Notes: generated by a model not told the origin, from the letters alone. 36,588 nt of DNA from Bacteroidaceae bacterium (GCA_017619335.1 JAFZSP010000103.1:1-36588); one strand, 5' to 3'. Shown: positions 1 to 9,343, counted from the first letter of the stretch. A program made the numbers and translations.

Positions 1-52
1 ATTAAGAATTAAAAATTAAGAATTAAGGGTTAGAGGTTTTAAGGTTATAAGT
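1..52. repeat. degenerate 7-bp tandem repeat leader
   Basis: About seven 7-bp units (AATTAAG, AATTAAA, AATTAAG, AATTAAG, GGTTAGA, GGTTTTA, AGGTTAT) run up to 4 bases before the ATG at 53. The plus strand contains no C at all here. The left end is cut by the window edge, so the full length is unknown. It is one member of the heptamer spacer family seen elsewhere in the window. Confidence 0.7.
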
Positions 53-1753
53 ATGAGACCTGCAAATAAATACGGCACTGTGCAGCTGCTGGGCTGGTTC
101 TTCCAGATTTTCCGACGCGTGAAGCTGCAGTCGTTCATTAATGCGATGAGCGGCATTGTGCGTGTGGCCTTAGACTTCGCTTTCATCTGGGCTACGAAAC
201 AGGCGATAGACATAGCCACAGGTGTGCAGCACACCAGCGGCTGGCTGCCCCGCCCCTCCTCACTCTTCTGGGCAGGCGTGCTGCTCATCACTATCATGGT
301 CCTACAGATGGGCATCGGCTACCTGGGTCGATGGATCGCAGCACTCTTGGGCGTGGACGCCCAGAACAGGATGCAGCGGCACCTCTTTGACCATCTGCTG
401 CGCTCCCAATGGAACGGACGTGAACAGCGTCACAGCGGCGACGTCCTCAACCGCCTGATGAGTGACAGCCAGACGGTCGTGAACGTGGTCACAGACACGG
501 TGCCACAGGCCCTGGCCGTGCTGGTGCGCCTCGCGTGCGCGTTCCTCTTTTTATATAGTATGGATCCCATGCTGGCCGTCAGCGTCACCGTTATCCTACC
601 CGTCTTCATTCTTCTCAGCCGCGTGTATATCAATAGGATGCGAGCCATCACGCGGGAAGTACGCCAAACCGACAGTCGCATCCAGTCGGCCCTGCAAGAG
701 AGCATCCAGCACCGCCTGGTGCTGAAGACACTGGAGCGGGTGCAGACGCTGGTGAGTGTGGTCTCGGATCTGCAGGCTACGTTGCGCCGGCAGGTGCGCC
801 ACCGCACACTCTTCTCTTCCACCTCCAATCTGGTACTGAACACAGGTTTCGGCGCAGCCTACCTCTTCACCTTCCTCTGGAGTGCCAACCGTCTGGCCGA
901 GGGCACCATCACCTTTGGAATGATGACGGCTTTCATCCAGCTGTGCGGACAGATTCAGGGGCCGTTCCGCGAGCTGACGCGTTTCATCCCCACCATCATC
1001 ACCAGCTTCACCGCTGCAGAGCGTCTGATGGAACTGGAGGAGACACCATTGGAAGACGATGGCGAGCCCATCCGCTTCACACAGGGTGCCGGCGTCCGAA
1101 TCCAAAACGTCAGTTATGCCTACGACAATCACAGCCGCGAAGTGCTGGAGCACCTCACCGTGGATTTCCCACCCGGCTCCTCCACTGCCATCCTTGGCGA
1201 GACCGGCGCCGGCAAGACCACCCTCCTGCGCCTCATCCTGGCACTGTTGAAACCGGATGGCGGCAACGTGGAGATGTATGATGGAGGAGGACGATGTATT
1301 CCCGTCTCCGCCCGCACGCGCTGTAACCTGGTTTATGTGCCACAGGGGAACTCCCTCTTCAGCGGCACCCTGCGCTGGAACCTCCAGTTGGGCGATCCCG
1401 AGGCCACAGAAGCCGAGATGCAGGAAGCCCTGCGGCTGGCCTGTGCGGACTTTGTCTTCCAGTTGCCAGGCGGGTTGGACACCCTCGTGGGAGAGGGAGG
1501 AGCCGGACTCTCCGAGGGTCAGGCACAGCGTATCGCCATCGCCCGGGCCCTGCTACGACGCGGCACCATCCTGCTTATGGACGAGGCCACCAGCGCGCTG
1601 GATCAGCAGACCGAGAAGACGCTACTGGAGAACCTCATCACCTACCACCAGCAGCTGCCCGTGCGTCCCACACTCATTTTCATCACCCACCGTCCGGCGG
1701 TGGTGGAACACTGTTCGCAGGTGATAACGCTCAATAAATGTTTACCTTCCTGA
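53..1753 (+). CDS. ABC exporter half-transporter (fused permease and ATPase)
   Basis: Predicted 566-residue inner-membrane ABC exporter that would work as a homodimer, with an N-terminal membrane domain (about 1-320) and a C-terminal nucleotide-binding domain. Visible motifs are Walker A GETGAGKTT (about 381-389), the signature LSEGQAQRIAIARALL (about 486) in place of the more usual LSGGQ, Walker B ILLMDEATSALD (about 507-517) and the H-loop THRP near 544. The length is normal for the family. The start follows a heptamer-repeat leader directly. Its last 16 bases overlap the downstream transporter gene, so the two are probably translationally coupled. The substrate cannot be read from the sequence; lipid, peptide or drug export are all possible. 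Confidence 0.93.
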   Translation: MRPANKYGTVQLLGWFFQIFRRVKLQSFINAMSGIVRVALDFAFIWATKQAIDIATGVQHTSGWLPRPSSLFWAGVLLITIMVLQMGIGYLGRWIAALLGVDAQNRMQRHLFDHLLRSQWNGREQRHSGDVLNRLMSDSQTVVNVVTDTVPQALAVLVRLACAFLFLYSMDPMLAVSVTVILPVFILLSRVYINRMRAITREVRQTDSRIQSALQESIQHRLVLKTLERVQTLVSVVSDLQATLRRQVRHRTLFSSTSNLVLNTGFGAAYLFTFLWSANRLAEGTITFGMMTAFIQLCGQIQGPFRELTRFIPTIITSFTAAERLMELEETPLEDDGEPIRFTQGAGVRIQNVSYAYDNHSREVLEHLTVDFPPGSSTAILGETGAGKTTLLRLILALLKPDGGNVEMYDGGGRCIPVSARTRCNLVYVPQGNSLFSGTLRWNLQLGDPEATEAEMQEALRLACADFVFQLPGGLDTLVGEGGAGLSEGQAQRIAIARALLRRGTILLMDEATSALDQQTEKTLLENLITYHQQLPVRPTLIFITHRPAVVEHCSQVITLNKCLPS

Positions 1754-2694
1754 AAAACTGGACGTTGCCTGTGGCCATCGCAGTGGGCACCGTGTGCTAT
1801 CTGCTCTTCGCCTTCACGCCGTCCTTGGATGCGGCGGGGGATGCACTGCTGCCCGTCTTCGAGACGTTGCTGCCCCTGACCATCTTCATGACGCTATTTG
1901 TCACCTTCTCCAAGGTGGATTTCCACCGGATGCGCCTGCATCGATGGCAAGCGGTCGTCCTGCTCCTCCAGCTCCTTCTGGTCGTCATTTTCATGGGGCT
2001 CATCCTTCAGCTCACATCCCAAAAACTCCTCCTCGAAGCCGTCCTCATCTGCATCATAGCGCCCTGCGCCTCCGCGTCTCCTGTGGTGACAGCCAAACTC
2101 GGCGGCGACCTCACGCAGATGACCACCTTCGTGTTGCTGTCCTCGCTGGTAGCGTCCGTACTCATCCCTGCAGTATTCCCCGTGCTGGAGCCGCACGAGG
2201 GGCTCACGTTCCTTTCGGCGTTCCTGGTCATTCTGCGTCGGCTGGCCACTGTGCTGCTGCTGCCTCTGCTGTTGGGAGCCATTGTCCGCCACTGGGTGAA
2301 GCCGTTGTACGACTGGTTCCTGCGCACACCCGACTTGGGATTCTACCTCTGGAGCGTCTCCCTCTCCATCACCGCTGGCATCACCGTGCGCAACATCCTC
2401 CACAGCCGCGCCAGCCTTGCCCTGCTGCTGGCCATCGCCTTCTTCACGCTGCTCACTGCCATCGTTCAATTCCGTCTGGGACGGGCTGTGGGACGAGCCT
2501 ATGGCGAACACATCTGCACGGGACAGGCTATGTTCCAGAAGAATACCGGTCTGGCCATCTGGATTGCCTACGTCTATCTTACGCCCATTGCCTCCATCGG
2601 TGCCGGCTGTTATGTTCTCTGGCAGAACATCATCAACTCGCTGGAACTCTGGCAACACCGCAAAAAAACAGCTTGCCCGCATCCTCATTTGTGA
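1738..2694 (+). CDS. BASS-family (bile acid:sodium symporter-like) transporter
   Basis: A 318-residue, strongly hydrophobic protein with about nine or ten membrane helices. The stretch APCASASPVVTAKLGGD (about 105-121) and the following small-residue-rich helices resemble the BASS fold, in which a conserved polar loop between helices binds Na+ and an organic acid. The ATG lies inside the end of the ABC gene, giving a 16-bp overlap in another frame. The stop codon falls in the loop of a strong hairpin that serves as terminator for the opposite gene. Family assignment is moderately sure; the substrate is unknown. Being coupled to an ABC exporter suggests a shared transport role, which is inference. 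Confidence 0.75.
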   Translation: MFTFLKNWTLPVAIAVGTVCYLLFAFTPSLDAAGDALLPVFETLLPLTIFMTLFVTFSKVDFHRMRLHRWQAVVLLLQLLLVVIFMGLILQLTSQKLLLEAVLICIIAPCASASPVVTAKLGGDLTQMTTFVLLSSLVASVLIPAVFPVLEPHEGLTFLSAFLVILRRLATVLLLPLLLGAIVRHWVKPLYDWFLRTPDLGFYLWSVSLSITAGITVRNILHSRASLALLLAIAFFTLLTAIVQFRLGRAVGRAYGEHICTGQAMFQKNTGLAIWIAYVYLTPIASIGAGCYVLWQNIINSLELWQHRKKTACPHPHL

Positions 2695-2705
2695 CGCGGG
2701 CAAGC
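2671..2705 (-). terminator. intrinsic terminator with 10-bp GC stem
   Basis: GCTTGCCCGC (2671-2680) pairs perfectly with GCGGGCAAGC (2696-2705) around a 15-nt loop. On the minus strand the stem is followed by TGTTTTTTT, a proper U-tract, and it starts 22 nt after the stop codon of the 1553-residue gene. The same stem occurs at 26401-26440. The converging plus-strand gene ends inside the loop. Confidence 0.85.
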
Positions 2706-2727
2706 CTTTATAACAAATTATCCGAAA

Positions 2728-5700
2728 TTATCGAACCATGACTTTGCGCACGGTACCGTCGGGCATCCTAACAATGTTGATGCCGCGGTGCAAGCCGTTG
2801 GCACGAGTGCCGCTGAGGGTGAAGACGCCCACAGGAGCGGCGGTGCGGGTGATGCTTTCCACTGCATCTTCACCACCGGACTTGCCGAGGTAATAGAGAT
2901 GCCAAGCACCCACGACCTCATAGTCATTGGGATAAACCTCGGTCTTGGAGAGGCCGATGCGAACCTTGCCGTCGGCAGGCACTGCGAACTTCAGACTGTT
3001 GAGGTAGTAACCGGCATCGAAGAAGGCAGCCGTCGGGGTGGTGCCATCGGGAGCCACGAGACCGTTGGACAGCGTATAGACGTTCACACCTTCGGGAGCC
3101 TTGTCGGCAGAGACGGCACCTTCGGTGAGGTTCAACACGGGCTTCTCGGCACGGTCGGCGGAAGTCTGGGCGTAGAGCGTGGTGAGGTGGGTCTCCTCGC
3201 CGTTGCGCATGTGCTCTTCCTCGTCATACCAGTAACCGGCACGATAGTAGGTGTGCACCGTCACTTCATAGTTACCAGAAGGCAGACCGCTGAGATCCTG
3301 ATAAAGCTCAATGGGAGCGCGGTTGTAGCTGACGGTATATTGCTTGTAGCCGTTCATGGCGCTGGTGGTCCAGCCGTCGATGCGACCTTCATCCTTGCTA
3401 CCCTTGGCGGGATCATAGTTGTTGTTGACAATCAGACTGGTGTAGTCCTCACGCTGTTCTGCATCCGGGTCGCCGTAGTAGTAGAGTCTCCATTCACCCA
3501 CGACCTCGTAGTCATTGGGATAGACCTCGGACTTGGAGAGGCCGATGCGAACCTTGCCGTCGGCAGGCACGGAGAATTCCAGTTCATTGAGGTAGTAACC
3601 GGCATCGAAGAAGGCAGCGGTCGGCGTGGTGCCATCAGGAGCCACGAGACCGTTGGACAGCGTATAGACGTTCACGCCCTCGGGAGCCTTGTCGGCAGAA
3701 ACAGCACCCTCGGTGAGGTTCAAGACGGGTTTCTCGGCACGGTCGGCGGAAGTCTGGGCATAGAGCGTGGTGAGGTGGGTCTCCTCGCCGTTGCGCATGT
3801 GCTCTTCCTCGTCATACCAGTAACCGGCGCGGTAGTAGGTGTGCACGGTCACCTTGTAGTTACCCTTGGGCAGGCCGCTGAGGTCCTGATAGAGCTCGAT
3901 GGGAGCGCGGTTGTAGCTGACGGTATATTGCTTGTAGCCGTTCATGGCGGTGGTGGTCCAGCCGTCGATGCGACCTTCATCCTTGCTTCCCTTGGCGGGA
4001 TCGAAGTTGTTGTTGACAATCAAGCTGGTGTAGTCCTCCTCCTGCACTGCATCCGGGTCACCGTAGTAGTAGAGGCTCCATTCACCCACGACCTCGTAGT
4101 CATTGGGATAGACCTCGGTCTTGGAGAGGCCGATGCGGACCTTGCCGTCGGCAGGCACGGTGAATTCCATCTCATTGAGGTAGTAACCAGCATCGAAGAA
4201 GGCAGCGGTCGGGGTGGTGCCATCAGGTGCCACGAGACCGTTGGAGAGTGTATAGACGTTCACGCCTTCGGGAGCCTTGTCGGCAGCCACTGCACCCTCG
4301 GTGAGGGTCAACACAGGCTTCTCGGCCTTGTCGGCAGAAGTCTGGGCGTAGAGCGTGGTGAGGTGGGTCTCCTCGCCGTTGCGCAGGTGCTCTTCCTCGT
4401 CATACCAGTAACCAGCACGGTAGTAGGTGTGCACCGTCACCTTGTACTTGCCCTTGGGCAGACCGCTGAGATCCTGATAGAGTTCGAAGGGAGCGCGGTT
4501 GTAGCTGACGGTGAATTGCTTATAGCCGTTCATGGCGGTGGTGGTCCAGCCGTCGATGCGACCTTCATCCTTGCTTCCCTTGGCGGGGTCGAAGTTGCGA
4601 TTGACGATGAGGTCGGAGAAGTCTTGTTCCTTCTCTCCGGAGCCGCCGCCCAGTTTGATGTTCACCACCATCACGCTGACCTCCTCGGCCAGTGCTGCAG
4701 CAGCTGCATTGTTGAGGGAACCGGCAGCGTAAGCCTCCTCGGCCTGGGCCAACAGAGCCTTGGCGGCATCGATATCCTTGGCGTCGGGTTTCTGTTCGAT
4801 GGCTTCCTGGAGGTTCTGGATAGCCAGGTTCAGGTTGCTATAAATGGAGACACCCTCGGTGACAGCGTCCATAGCTTCCTTCAAAGCAACCATGGCGTCG
4901 TAGCAGTCTTCGGCAGCAGCCATGGAAGCGGCGTTGATGGCAGCACTCAGGGCGTTGAGTTCCTCGGTGCCACACTTCTCTTCCAGCATTTCTTCGGCCT
5001 GAGGAACCGTGGTGCTGATAACGTCTGCCAGCACCTCGGGATTCTTGGCACGGAAGGTGAGCTTGAAGTCGGTGAAGACAGCCCAACAGCCTTCATAACG
5101 GAGGTCGCTGCGCACACCAATCTTCATCACTCCGTCGGTGACAAGGCCATAGAGTGACTGACGATAACGTCCTGCCTGGAAGGCCTTGGCGGCCTCGTCC
5201 AGCGTGTTGGGAACATAACCCACACCTGCAATAGGCTGGCTGGCGGTCTCGTCGGGAAGTTCGAGGGCCTCATTGTCTATGAAGTTCATCTTCTTCTTGA
5301 AGTCATTCATAAACACATAGGCACGGTAGTTCTCGGTGTAATCTGTGCTGCCCGGGTCGGCGGGACGATAGAAGTCATTGAGGCTGAGCTCATAGAGTCC
5401 GTTCTGCAGACCCTTGATTTCCTGTGAGACACCAAAGAGAATGGTATAAGCCTGCCCCATGCGATAGTCCTCGGGACCAACGGGGAACTCAGGCAGACCT
5501 TCCTTGGTCCAGCCTTCGGCAGTCTGGAAGTGCGGATTCTTGATGAGGTCGGTGCAATCCATGCCATCACCCATACCCTCTGCCAGTGCTTCGTCCTTGA
5601 GTTTCAGGAGGTAGGCGGTCTCGGCGATGATTTCCTCCGTGGAGAGTGTTCCGTTCTGAAGGATGTAGAGTCCGCTACCGTTGGGATGCGGGAAGTCGGC

Positions 5701-7389
5701 ACGCGGTTCGGAGTCTTCCCAGAGATAATCGGTCAACAGGTCGATGGCGTCGCCCATGAGATCATCCTGATGTGCCTTCATGAATTCATCAGTCTCGGAG
5801 TAGGCGGCATAATAGGCTGCATAGGCCTCGACATTCTTGCTGAAAGCCAAAGCGGCTTTCTCGAAAGCAGCCAGAGCAGGAACTATATTGTCCGCTGTGG
5901 TGGCGGCGGTGAGGGCGGTGACAGCTGCCTTATACTCCTCGAAGGCAGCCTGACCATAATAAATCAGGTCGCCATAGGTCACGGCACCCACATAATCCGG
6001 CCAAGCCTTCAGGCGGAGGTCACGGAGGTAGGCGAGGGCTGCATCATCATTACCCAAGTAATACAGCTTCCAGTCGTCGTAGAGTGTCCAGTCGTTGTCC
6101 AACTTGTCGGTCTTGCTCAGGCCAATGGTCAAGAGGCCGTCGGAAGTGTAGTTGCAAACCGACGTGGCCTGGAACTGTCCAGCCTGGAAATAGGCACCGG
6201 CTGTCTGCATGTCGTTGGGGACATAGCCGTAGGTATTCTTCACTGTATTCCAGCCGATGGCTTCTTCCGAAGCGCCAGTGCTGATGAACGGCAGTGGAGT
6301 GGCGAGCTGGCCTATGGCTCCCGAGGTGGTAAACAGCTGGGCCAGTTGCTTGTTGCTGGTTTCCTGCTCCTCGAGGGCTGCCTGGGCCTGTGCGTCCTCG
6401 TCGGCTCCGCCGGCACGGTAGAAGGCGGTGACAGCAGCCATATAGACACCGGGCTGACCCGTCGGGACGACTTGGGATGTTTCAAACGTCTTGTTGAAGA
6501 ACTCGGCATTGTTCCAGTACTGGAAAGCGGGAGCCGTGCCTGTCCAACCGCTGTTCTCGTTCTTGTCGTAGGAGGGGTTGGTGATGAACTGTGTCACATC
6601 CACAGGTGTCTCCGGGGAAGCGAACTGAATCAGAAGAGTCGTCAGTGCAGCCTCAGCCTTCGACAGTTCCTCAGCCGTGCTGGCGTGATTCTGATAGACA
6701 TTTGTGACAGAAGAGATATCCACATTGGGGAAACTCTTCTTGGCGGCATCAATGGCAGCACCGAGCTTCACGGCAGCCTGCCACTGCTGAATGTCGAGCA
6801 CATACTGCTGATAGTCTGCAGGTTTCACGAACTGCCAGACAATCTGAGCGGTTGGTTCATCCTCAAGGCTTGTCAGGTAGAGACGGGTCTCGCCCTTGGA
6901 AGGGAGCACGCCCAGATAGGTGTTGGGGAACATTATCGGGTTATACTCCTGATTCTGAGGCGAGAGACCGATACGGAACGTACCGTTGCCGGCATCTTCA
7001 AAGGTGAAAGCCTTATCGACGGCGGCGTCTTTCTCACGATCCACCCAAATGCTGCTCACTCCATCGGTGAACAGGCACATCACCTTTCCGGCGGGAGAAC
7101 CGTCCTCGATGTAACTTGTAATGAAGTAGGACTGGTTGTCCCAAGCCACCTCGGCAGTCTGGTAGGGTTCCACATAGACTTTATAGCCGCGTGTAGGCTG
7201 TACGCAGGCACGCGTGGACCAGTCGTAGGCTCCCATATAGAAGCCGTCGGCCCCCACATTGTAGAGGTAACACTCCGCACCTGTTTCCAGCGCGGCAGCG
7301 GCGGGCGCAGCAGGTTTTGTCCACTCCTGTGCCCAGGTGCAGACACTTGTCAGAAACAAAGCTGCGAGCAACGTAATTTTTTTCGTCAT
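2728..7389 (-). CDS. giant secreted repeat protein with T9SS-type tail
   Basis: A 1553-residue protein with a clear signal peptide (about 1-20, ending TWAQ). Residues about 38-150 look like a compact lectin-like domain (CYLYNVGADGFYMGAYDW) similar to domains in the C10 protease of this window. Five copies of a predicted beta-sandwich module follow: two divergent ones at about 265-450 and 615-790 (opening FITNPSYD and LIKNPHF), then three near-identical 196-residue copies at 923-1118, 1119-1314 and 1315-1510. Alanine-rich helical segments separate the early modules. The last 43 residues (GVFTLSGTR, then RGINIVRMPDG, ending RKVMVR) resemble a type A T9SS sorting domain. No catalytic motif was recognised; surface glycan binding or adhesion is an inference. 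Long open frames on the opposite strand are codon-bias shadows. Confidence 0.9.
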   Translation of the reverse strand: MTKKITLLAALFLTSVCTWAQEWTKPAAPAAAALETGAECYLYNVGADGFYMGAYDWSTRACVQPTRGYKVYVEPYQTAEVAWDNQSYFITSYIEDGSPAGKVMCLFTDGVSSIWVDREKDAAVDKAFTFEDAGNGTFRIGLSPQNQEYNPIMFPNTYLGVLPSKGETRLYLTSLEDEPTAQIVWQFVKPADYQQYVLDIQQWQAAVKLGAAIDAAKKSFPNVDISSVTNVYQNHASTAEELSKAEAALTTLLIQFASPETPVDVTQFITNPSYDKNENSGWTGTAPAFQYWNNAEFFNKTFETSQVVPTGQPGVYMAAVTAFYRAGGADEDAQAQAALEEQETSNKQLAQLFTTSGAIGQLATPLPFISTGASEEAIGWNTVKNTYGYVPNDMQTAGAYFQAGQFQATSVCNYTSDGLLTIGLSKTDKLDNDWTLYDDWKLYYLGNDDAALAYLRDLRLKAWPDYVGAVTYGDLIYYGQAAFEEYKAAVTALTAATTADNIVPALAAFEKAALAFSKNVEAYAAYYAAYSETDEFMKAHQDDLMGDAIDLLTDYLWEDSEPRADFPHPNGSGLYILQNGTLSTEEIIAETAYLLKLKDEALAEGMGDGMDCTDLIKNPHFQTAEGWTKEGLPEFPVGPEDYRMGQAYTILFGVSQEIKGLQNGLYELSLNDFYRPADPGSTDYTENYRAYVFMNDFKKKMNFIDNEALELPDETASQPIAGVGYVPNTLDEAAKAFQAGRYRQSLYGLVTDGVMKIGVRSDLRYEGCWAVFTDFKLTFRAKNPEVLADVISTTVPQAEEMLEEKCGTEELNALSAAINAASMAAAEDCYDAMVALKEAMDAVTEGVSIYSNLNLAIQNLQEAIEQKPDAKDIDAAKALLAQAEEAYAAGSLNNAAAAALAEEVSVMVVNIKLGGGSGEKEQDFSDLIVNRNFDPAKGSKDEGRIDGWTTTAMNGYKQFTVSYNRAPFELYQDLSGLPKGKYKVTVHTYYRAGYWYDEEEHLRNGEETHLTTLYAQTSADKAEKPVLTLTEGAVAADKAPEGVNVYTLSNGLVAPDGTTPTAAFFDAGYYLNEMEFTVPADGKVRIGLSKTEVYPNDYEVVGEWSLYYYGDPDAVQEEDYTSLIVNNNFDPAKGSKDEGRIDGWTTTAMNGYKQYTVSYNRAPIELYQDLSGLPKGNYKVTVHTYYRAGYWYDEEEHMRNGEETHLTTLYAQTSADRAEKPVLNLTEGAVSADKAPEGVNVYTLSNGLVAPDGTTPTAAFFDAGYYLNELEFSVPADGKVRIGLSKSEVYPNDYEVVGEWRLYYYGDPDAEQREDYTSLIVNNNYDPAKGSKDEGRIDGWTTSAMNGYKQYTVSYNRAPIELYQDLSGLPSGNYEVTVHTYYRAGYWYDEEEHMRNGEETHLTTLYAQTSADRAEKPVLNLTEGAVSADKAPEGVNVYTLSNGLVAPDGTTPTAAFFDAGYYLNSLKFAVPADGKVRIGLSKTEVYPNDYEVVGAWHLYYLGKSGGEDAVESITRTAAPVGVFTLSGTRANGLHRGINIVRMPDGTVRKVMVR
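2860..4623 (-). repeat. three in-frame tandem repeats of 588 bp
   Basis: Unit boundaries, taken at the DFSDL/DYTSL codons, fall at 4623, 4035 and 3447, exactly 588 bp (196 codons) apart. The units read 4623-4036, 4035-3448 and 3447-2860. The third unit diverges only near its end (YYLGKSGGED). Near-identity at DNA level implies recent duplication or gene conversion. Confidence 0.9.
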
Positions 7390-7447
7390 AAAATGAATAA
7401 TTAGTTAGTAAAATAAAAAAAGAAAGATAGTCAGTTATATGTTATAT

Positions 7448-8170
7448 TCAGTCGTCCAGATAGAAGACGACGGTGGAAACCACGCGAACGTTCTTGATCC
7501 ACGGGGTGTTCTGGTCACGGCTCTCGATGGAGAACTGGCCCTGGTCGGCGGTGCGGATTTTGCCCAACTTGCTGTTGGTGTCCTCGGCAAAGCGGGTAGC
7601 GGTGGTGCGGGCGTTCTTGATGGCCTCGGAAATCATCTCGGGCTTGATGGTGTTCAGGCCCGTGAACTCGTAGGTCACACCGGTGCCTTCATCATATTCG
7701 TTTCCCACGATGGTAATGCCCTGGCGCATAAGTTCCGTCTGCCGGCCAACGAGTGAGCGCACGAGTTCCACATTCTTGGTGACGACGGTGACGACGCAGT
7801 TGGCCTTGTAGCGGTAGCGGACGGTCTCACTGCTGTAACTCATATTGGCCTGCTGGTCAACAAGTGTGGGCGGAGCCACAGAGATCTCCTCGTCTTTCAC
7901 GCCACCTTTCTTCAGGAAGGCAACCACGGCCTGCGTATTGGTCTCGATACGGTCATAAAGCTCTGCAGGGTCATTGCCCAACTCCTTGAATTTCAATGGC
8001 CACGTGGCTTTGTCGGCCAGCACCTCTTTTTCTGAGAGGCCCTTGGCTGTCACCACACGATCCATTTCCTTGAACTGGACGATTCCCTGCTTGATGGCTC
8101 TACCGCCTAAAAACAGTCCAAGGGCGAGCACGATTGCTTCGCCCATGAACTGGAAGCTGATGGATTTCAT
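7448..8170 (-). CDS. SIMPL-domain (DUF541) periplasmic protein
   Basis: A 240-residue protein with an N-terminal hydrophobic anchor (about 8-27) followed by a SIMPL/DUF541 domain, recognisable by VTAKGLSEKEV near the start, the TLVDQQANMSYSSETVRYRYKA strand region, and the C-terminal part with AIKNARTTATRFAEDTNSKLG. Family members are exported or membrane-anchored and of poorly defined role. It lies 58 bp upstream of the giant secreted gene and 29 bp downstream of a membrane-protein gene, all co-directional, so the set may be co-transcribed. The start is the only ATG giving the membrane anchor. Confidence 0.85.
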   Translation of the reverse strand: MKSISFQFMGEAIVLALGLFLGGRAIKQGIVQFKEMDRVVTAKGLSEKEVLADKATWPLKFKELGNDPAELYDRIETNTQAVVAFLKKGGVKDEEISVAPPTLVDQQANMSYSSETVRYRYKANCVVTVVTKNVELVRSLVGRQTELMRQGITIVGNEYDEGTGVTYEFTGLNTIKPEMISEAIKNARTTATRFAEDTNSKLGKIRTADQGQFSIESRDQNTPWIKNVRVVSTVVFYLDD

Positions 8171-8199
8171 TATTCTAAATGAGATATGAAATTCTTGGA

Positions 8200-8889
8200 T
8201 TAAACTTCTGTCTGATATTCAAAAGCCTGGGGAGCATCGTTGCCCTTCAGGACGTAGAAGGAGACGACCAGCATGAAAGAGATGATGACGAGGGCGAAGA
8301 AGTAGCCCACGAAGCAGGCGCAGAAGCCAAGGATGGCAATACCTATCATGGTCAGGCCCAGGAGGAAGAGCTCCCAGAAGTGGCCCTTCGTCATTTCCCA
8401 AGAGCGGCTGAAGGCCTCGGTGAAGGAAGCACCCTGAGTGGCAGCCAGCAGCGGAGCATACATCAGACGGAAGTAGAGATAGATACCAGGGATGATGCAG
8501 AGGCAGGTGCCCAGGCCCACGATGAGACCAAAGACGAGCTGCACGCAGAAGAAGATGGCCAACTGATTGAAATCCACCTTAAAGGCTTCTGACATAGTGC
8601 TGTAAGGTTTGCCAGTGCAGTAGGCATTCACATAGAGGTTCAGCATCACGTAGTTCAGGTAGATGCCGAGGAGGAAAGTGACTGCCAGCCAAGGGCTCAC
8701 GGTGATGGCCTGCGACATCAGAGCAGGATCATTGTTGGTGATGGCTTCGGTGTACATCGGGAAATCGATGTTCAAGCCTAAGCCATTAATCATCTGATAG
8801 ATGACAACGAGGAGAACAAAGATGGGCCAGTGTTTTACGGCGAGATCCCACGCGCGGGAGACGGTGTCTCCGATGACGATTTTTTTCAT
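8200..8889 (-). CDS. polytopic membrane protein of unknown function
   Basis: A 229-residue integral membrane protein with about five or six predicted helices, including stretches around 22-42, 65-85, 112-140 and 170-215. The pattern FRLMYAPLLAATQGASFTEAFSRSWEMTKGHFW, read in pieces, resembles the repeated helical region of DUF975/glycerophosphodiester-phosphodiesterase-type membrane domains, where a Trp-containing amphipathic segment precedes a helix pair. That likeness is only moderate and no enzymatic residues are visible. It is preceded 78 bp upstream by the DUF2752 gene and followed by the SIMPL gene. MKKI at the start is a typical Bacteroidetes N-terminus. Confidence 0.75.
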   Translation of the reverse strand: MKKIVIGDTVSRAWDLAVKHWPIFVLLVVIYQMINGLGLNIDFPMYTEAITNNDPALMSQAITVSPWLAVTFLLGIYLNYVMLNLYVNAYCTGKPYSTMSEAFKVDFNQLAIFFCVQLVFGLIVGLGTCLCIIPGIYLYFRLMYAPLLAATQGASFTEAFSRSWEMTKGHFWELFLLGLTMIGIAILGFCACFVGYFFALVIISFMLVVSFYVLKGNDAPQAFEYQTEV

Positions 8890-8967
8890 TTTGTTTGTTG
8901 TTTTATAGTTTCTTTTTACTTCTTTTATCTATTGGACGTCAAAAGATGCAGGAAAGTTGCACAGGCG

Positions 8968-9228
8968 TCATGCCGAAGGGCCAAAATTTACAATATTTCT
9001 CAAAATTCCCCAAACAATGGCCAGGCAAAGCAGCACAAAAGCCACCCGGGAAGAAATCTCTCCCTTCCACCACCACCAAGCGCCCACCAACGGAGCGCCC
9101 ACAGCCAGTCCGGGATTCAGCCAGAAGGCTTCTGACACTTGTCCATGCAGCAACGCCAGCACCATTCGCTGGGCACCGCAGAAGGGGCAGTCAAGGCCGG
9201 TGAGGAAGTGGAACGGACAGGGGAGCAT
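8968..9228 (-). CDS. DUF2752 small membrane protein
   Basis: An 86-residue protein matching the DUF2752 pattern: CPFHFLTGLDCPFCGAQR near the N-terminus (short Cys-rich motif with CPFCGxxR), then LLHGQVSEAFWLNPGL, then two hydrophobic helices (about 38-52 and 60-78). The function of the family is unknown. A perfect promoter lies about 80 bp upstream and the whole leader is a heptamer repeat array ending directly at the ATG. The downstream membrane-protein gene is 78 bp away on the same strand. Confidence 0.8.
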   Translation of the reverse strand: MLPCPFHFLTGLDCPFCGAQRMVLALLHGQVSEAFWLNPGLAVGAPLVGAWWWWKGEISSRVAFVLLCLAIVWGILRNIVNFGPSA

Positions 9229-9298
9229 AAGTAGGGAGTTGAGAGTTTAAAGTGGAGGGTTTAAAGTGTAAAGTTTAATGTTTAATGATTAAAGTTAT
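9229..9298. repeat. 7-bp tandem repeat array forming a 5' leader
   Basis: Ten consecutive 7-bp units on the plus strand (AAGTAGG, GAGTTGA, GAGTTTA, AAGTGGA, GGGTTTA, AAGTGTA, AAGTTTA, ATGTTTA, ATGATTA, AAGTTAT). There is no C on the plus strand in 70 bp. The array begins at the base next to the DUF2752 start codon and ends close to its predicted transcription start. Confidence 0.8.
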
Positions 9299-9311
9299 GC
9301 AATTGCGGGTG

Positions 9312-9343
9312 CAAAGCTACACTTTATTTTGTGAACGGCCAAA
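9312..9343 (-). promoter_or_regulatory. promoter of the DUF2752 gene
   Basis: Minus strand: TTTG (9343-9340), 20-nt spacer, TAGCTTTG (9319-9312), then CACCCGC. This matches the Bacteroidetes -33/-7 consensus exactly. The predicted start of transcription is near 9305. Confidence 0.75.

Noticed and set aside
2788..5157. Long open frame of 789 codons on the plus strand, opposite the giant secreted gene
   Set aside because: It is in antisense register to a gene with signal peptide, repeats and sorting tail; the GC codon bias of that gene removes stops from the opposite strand. The same holds for 5530-7404.
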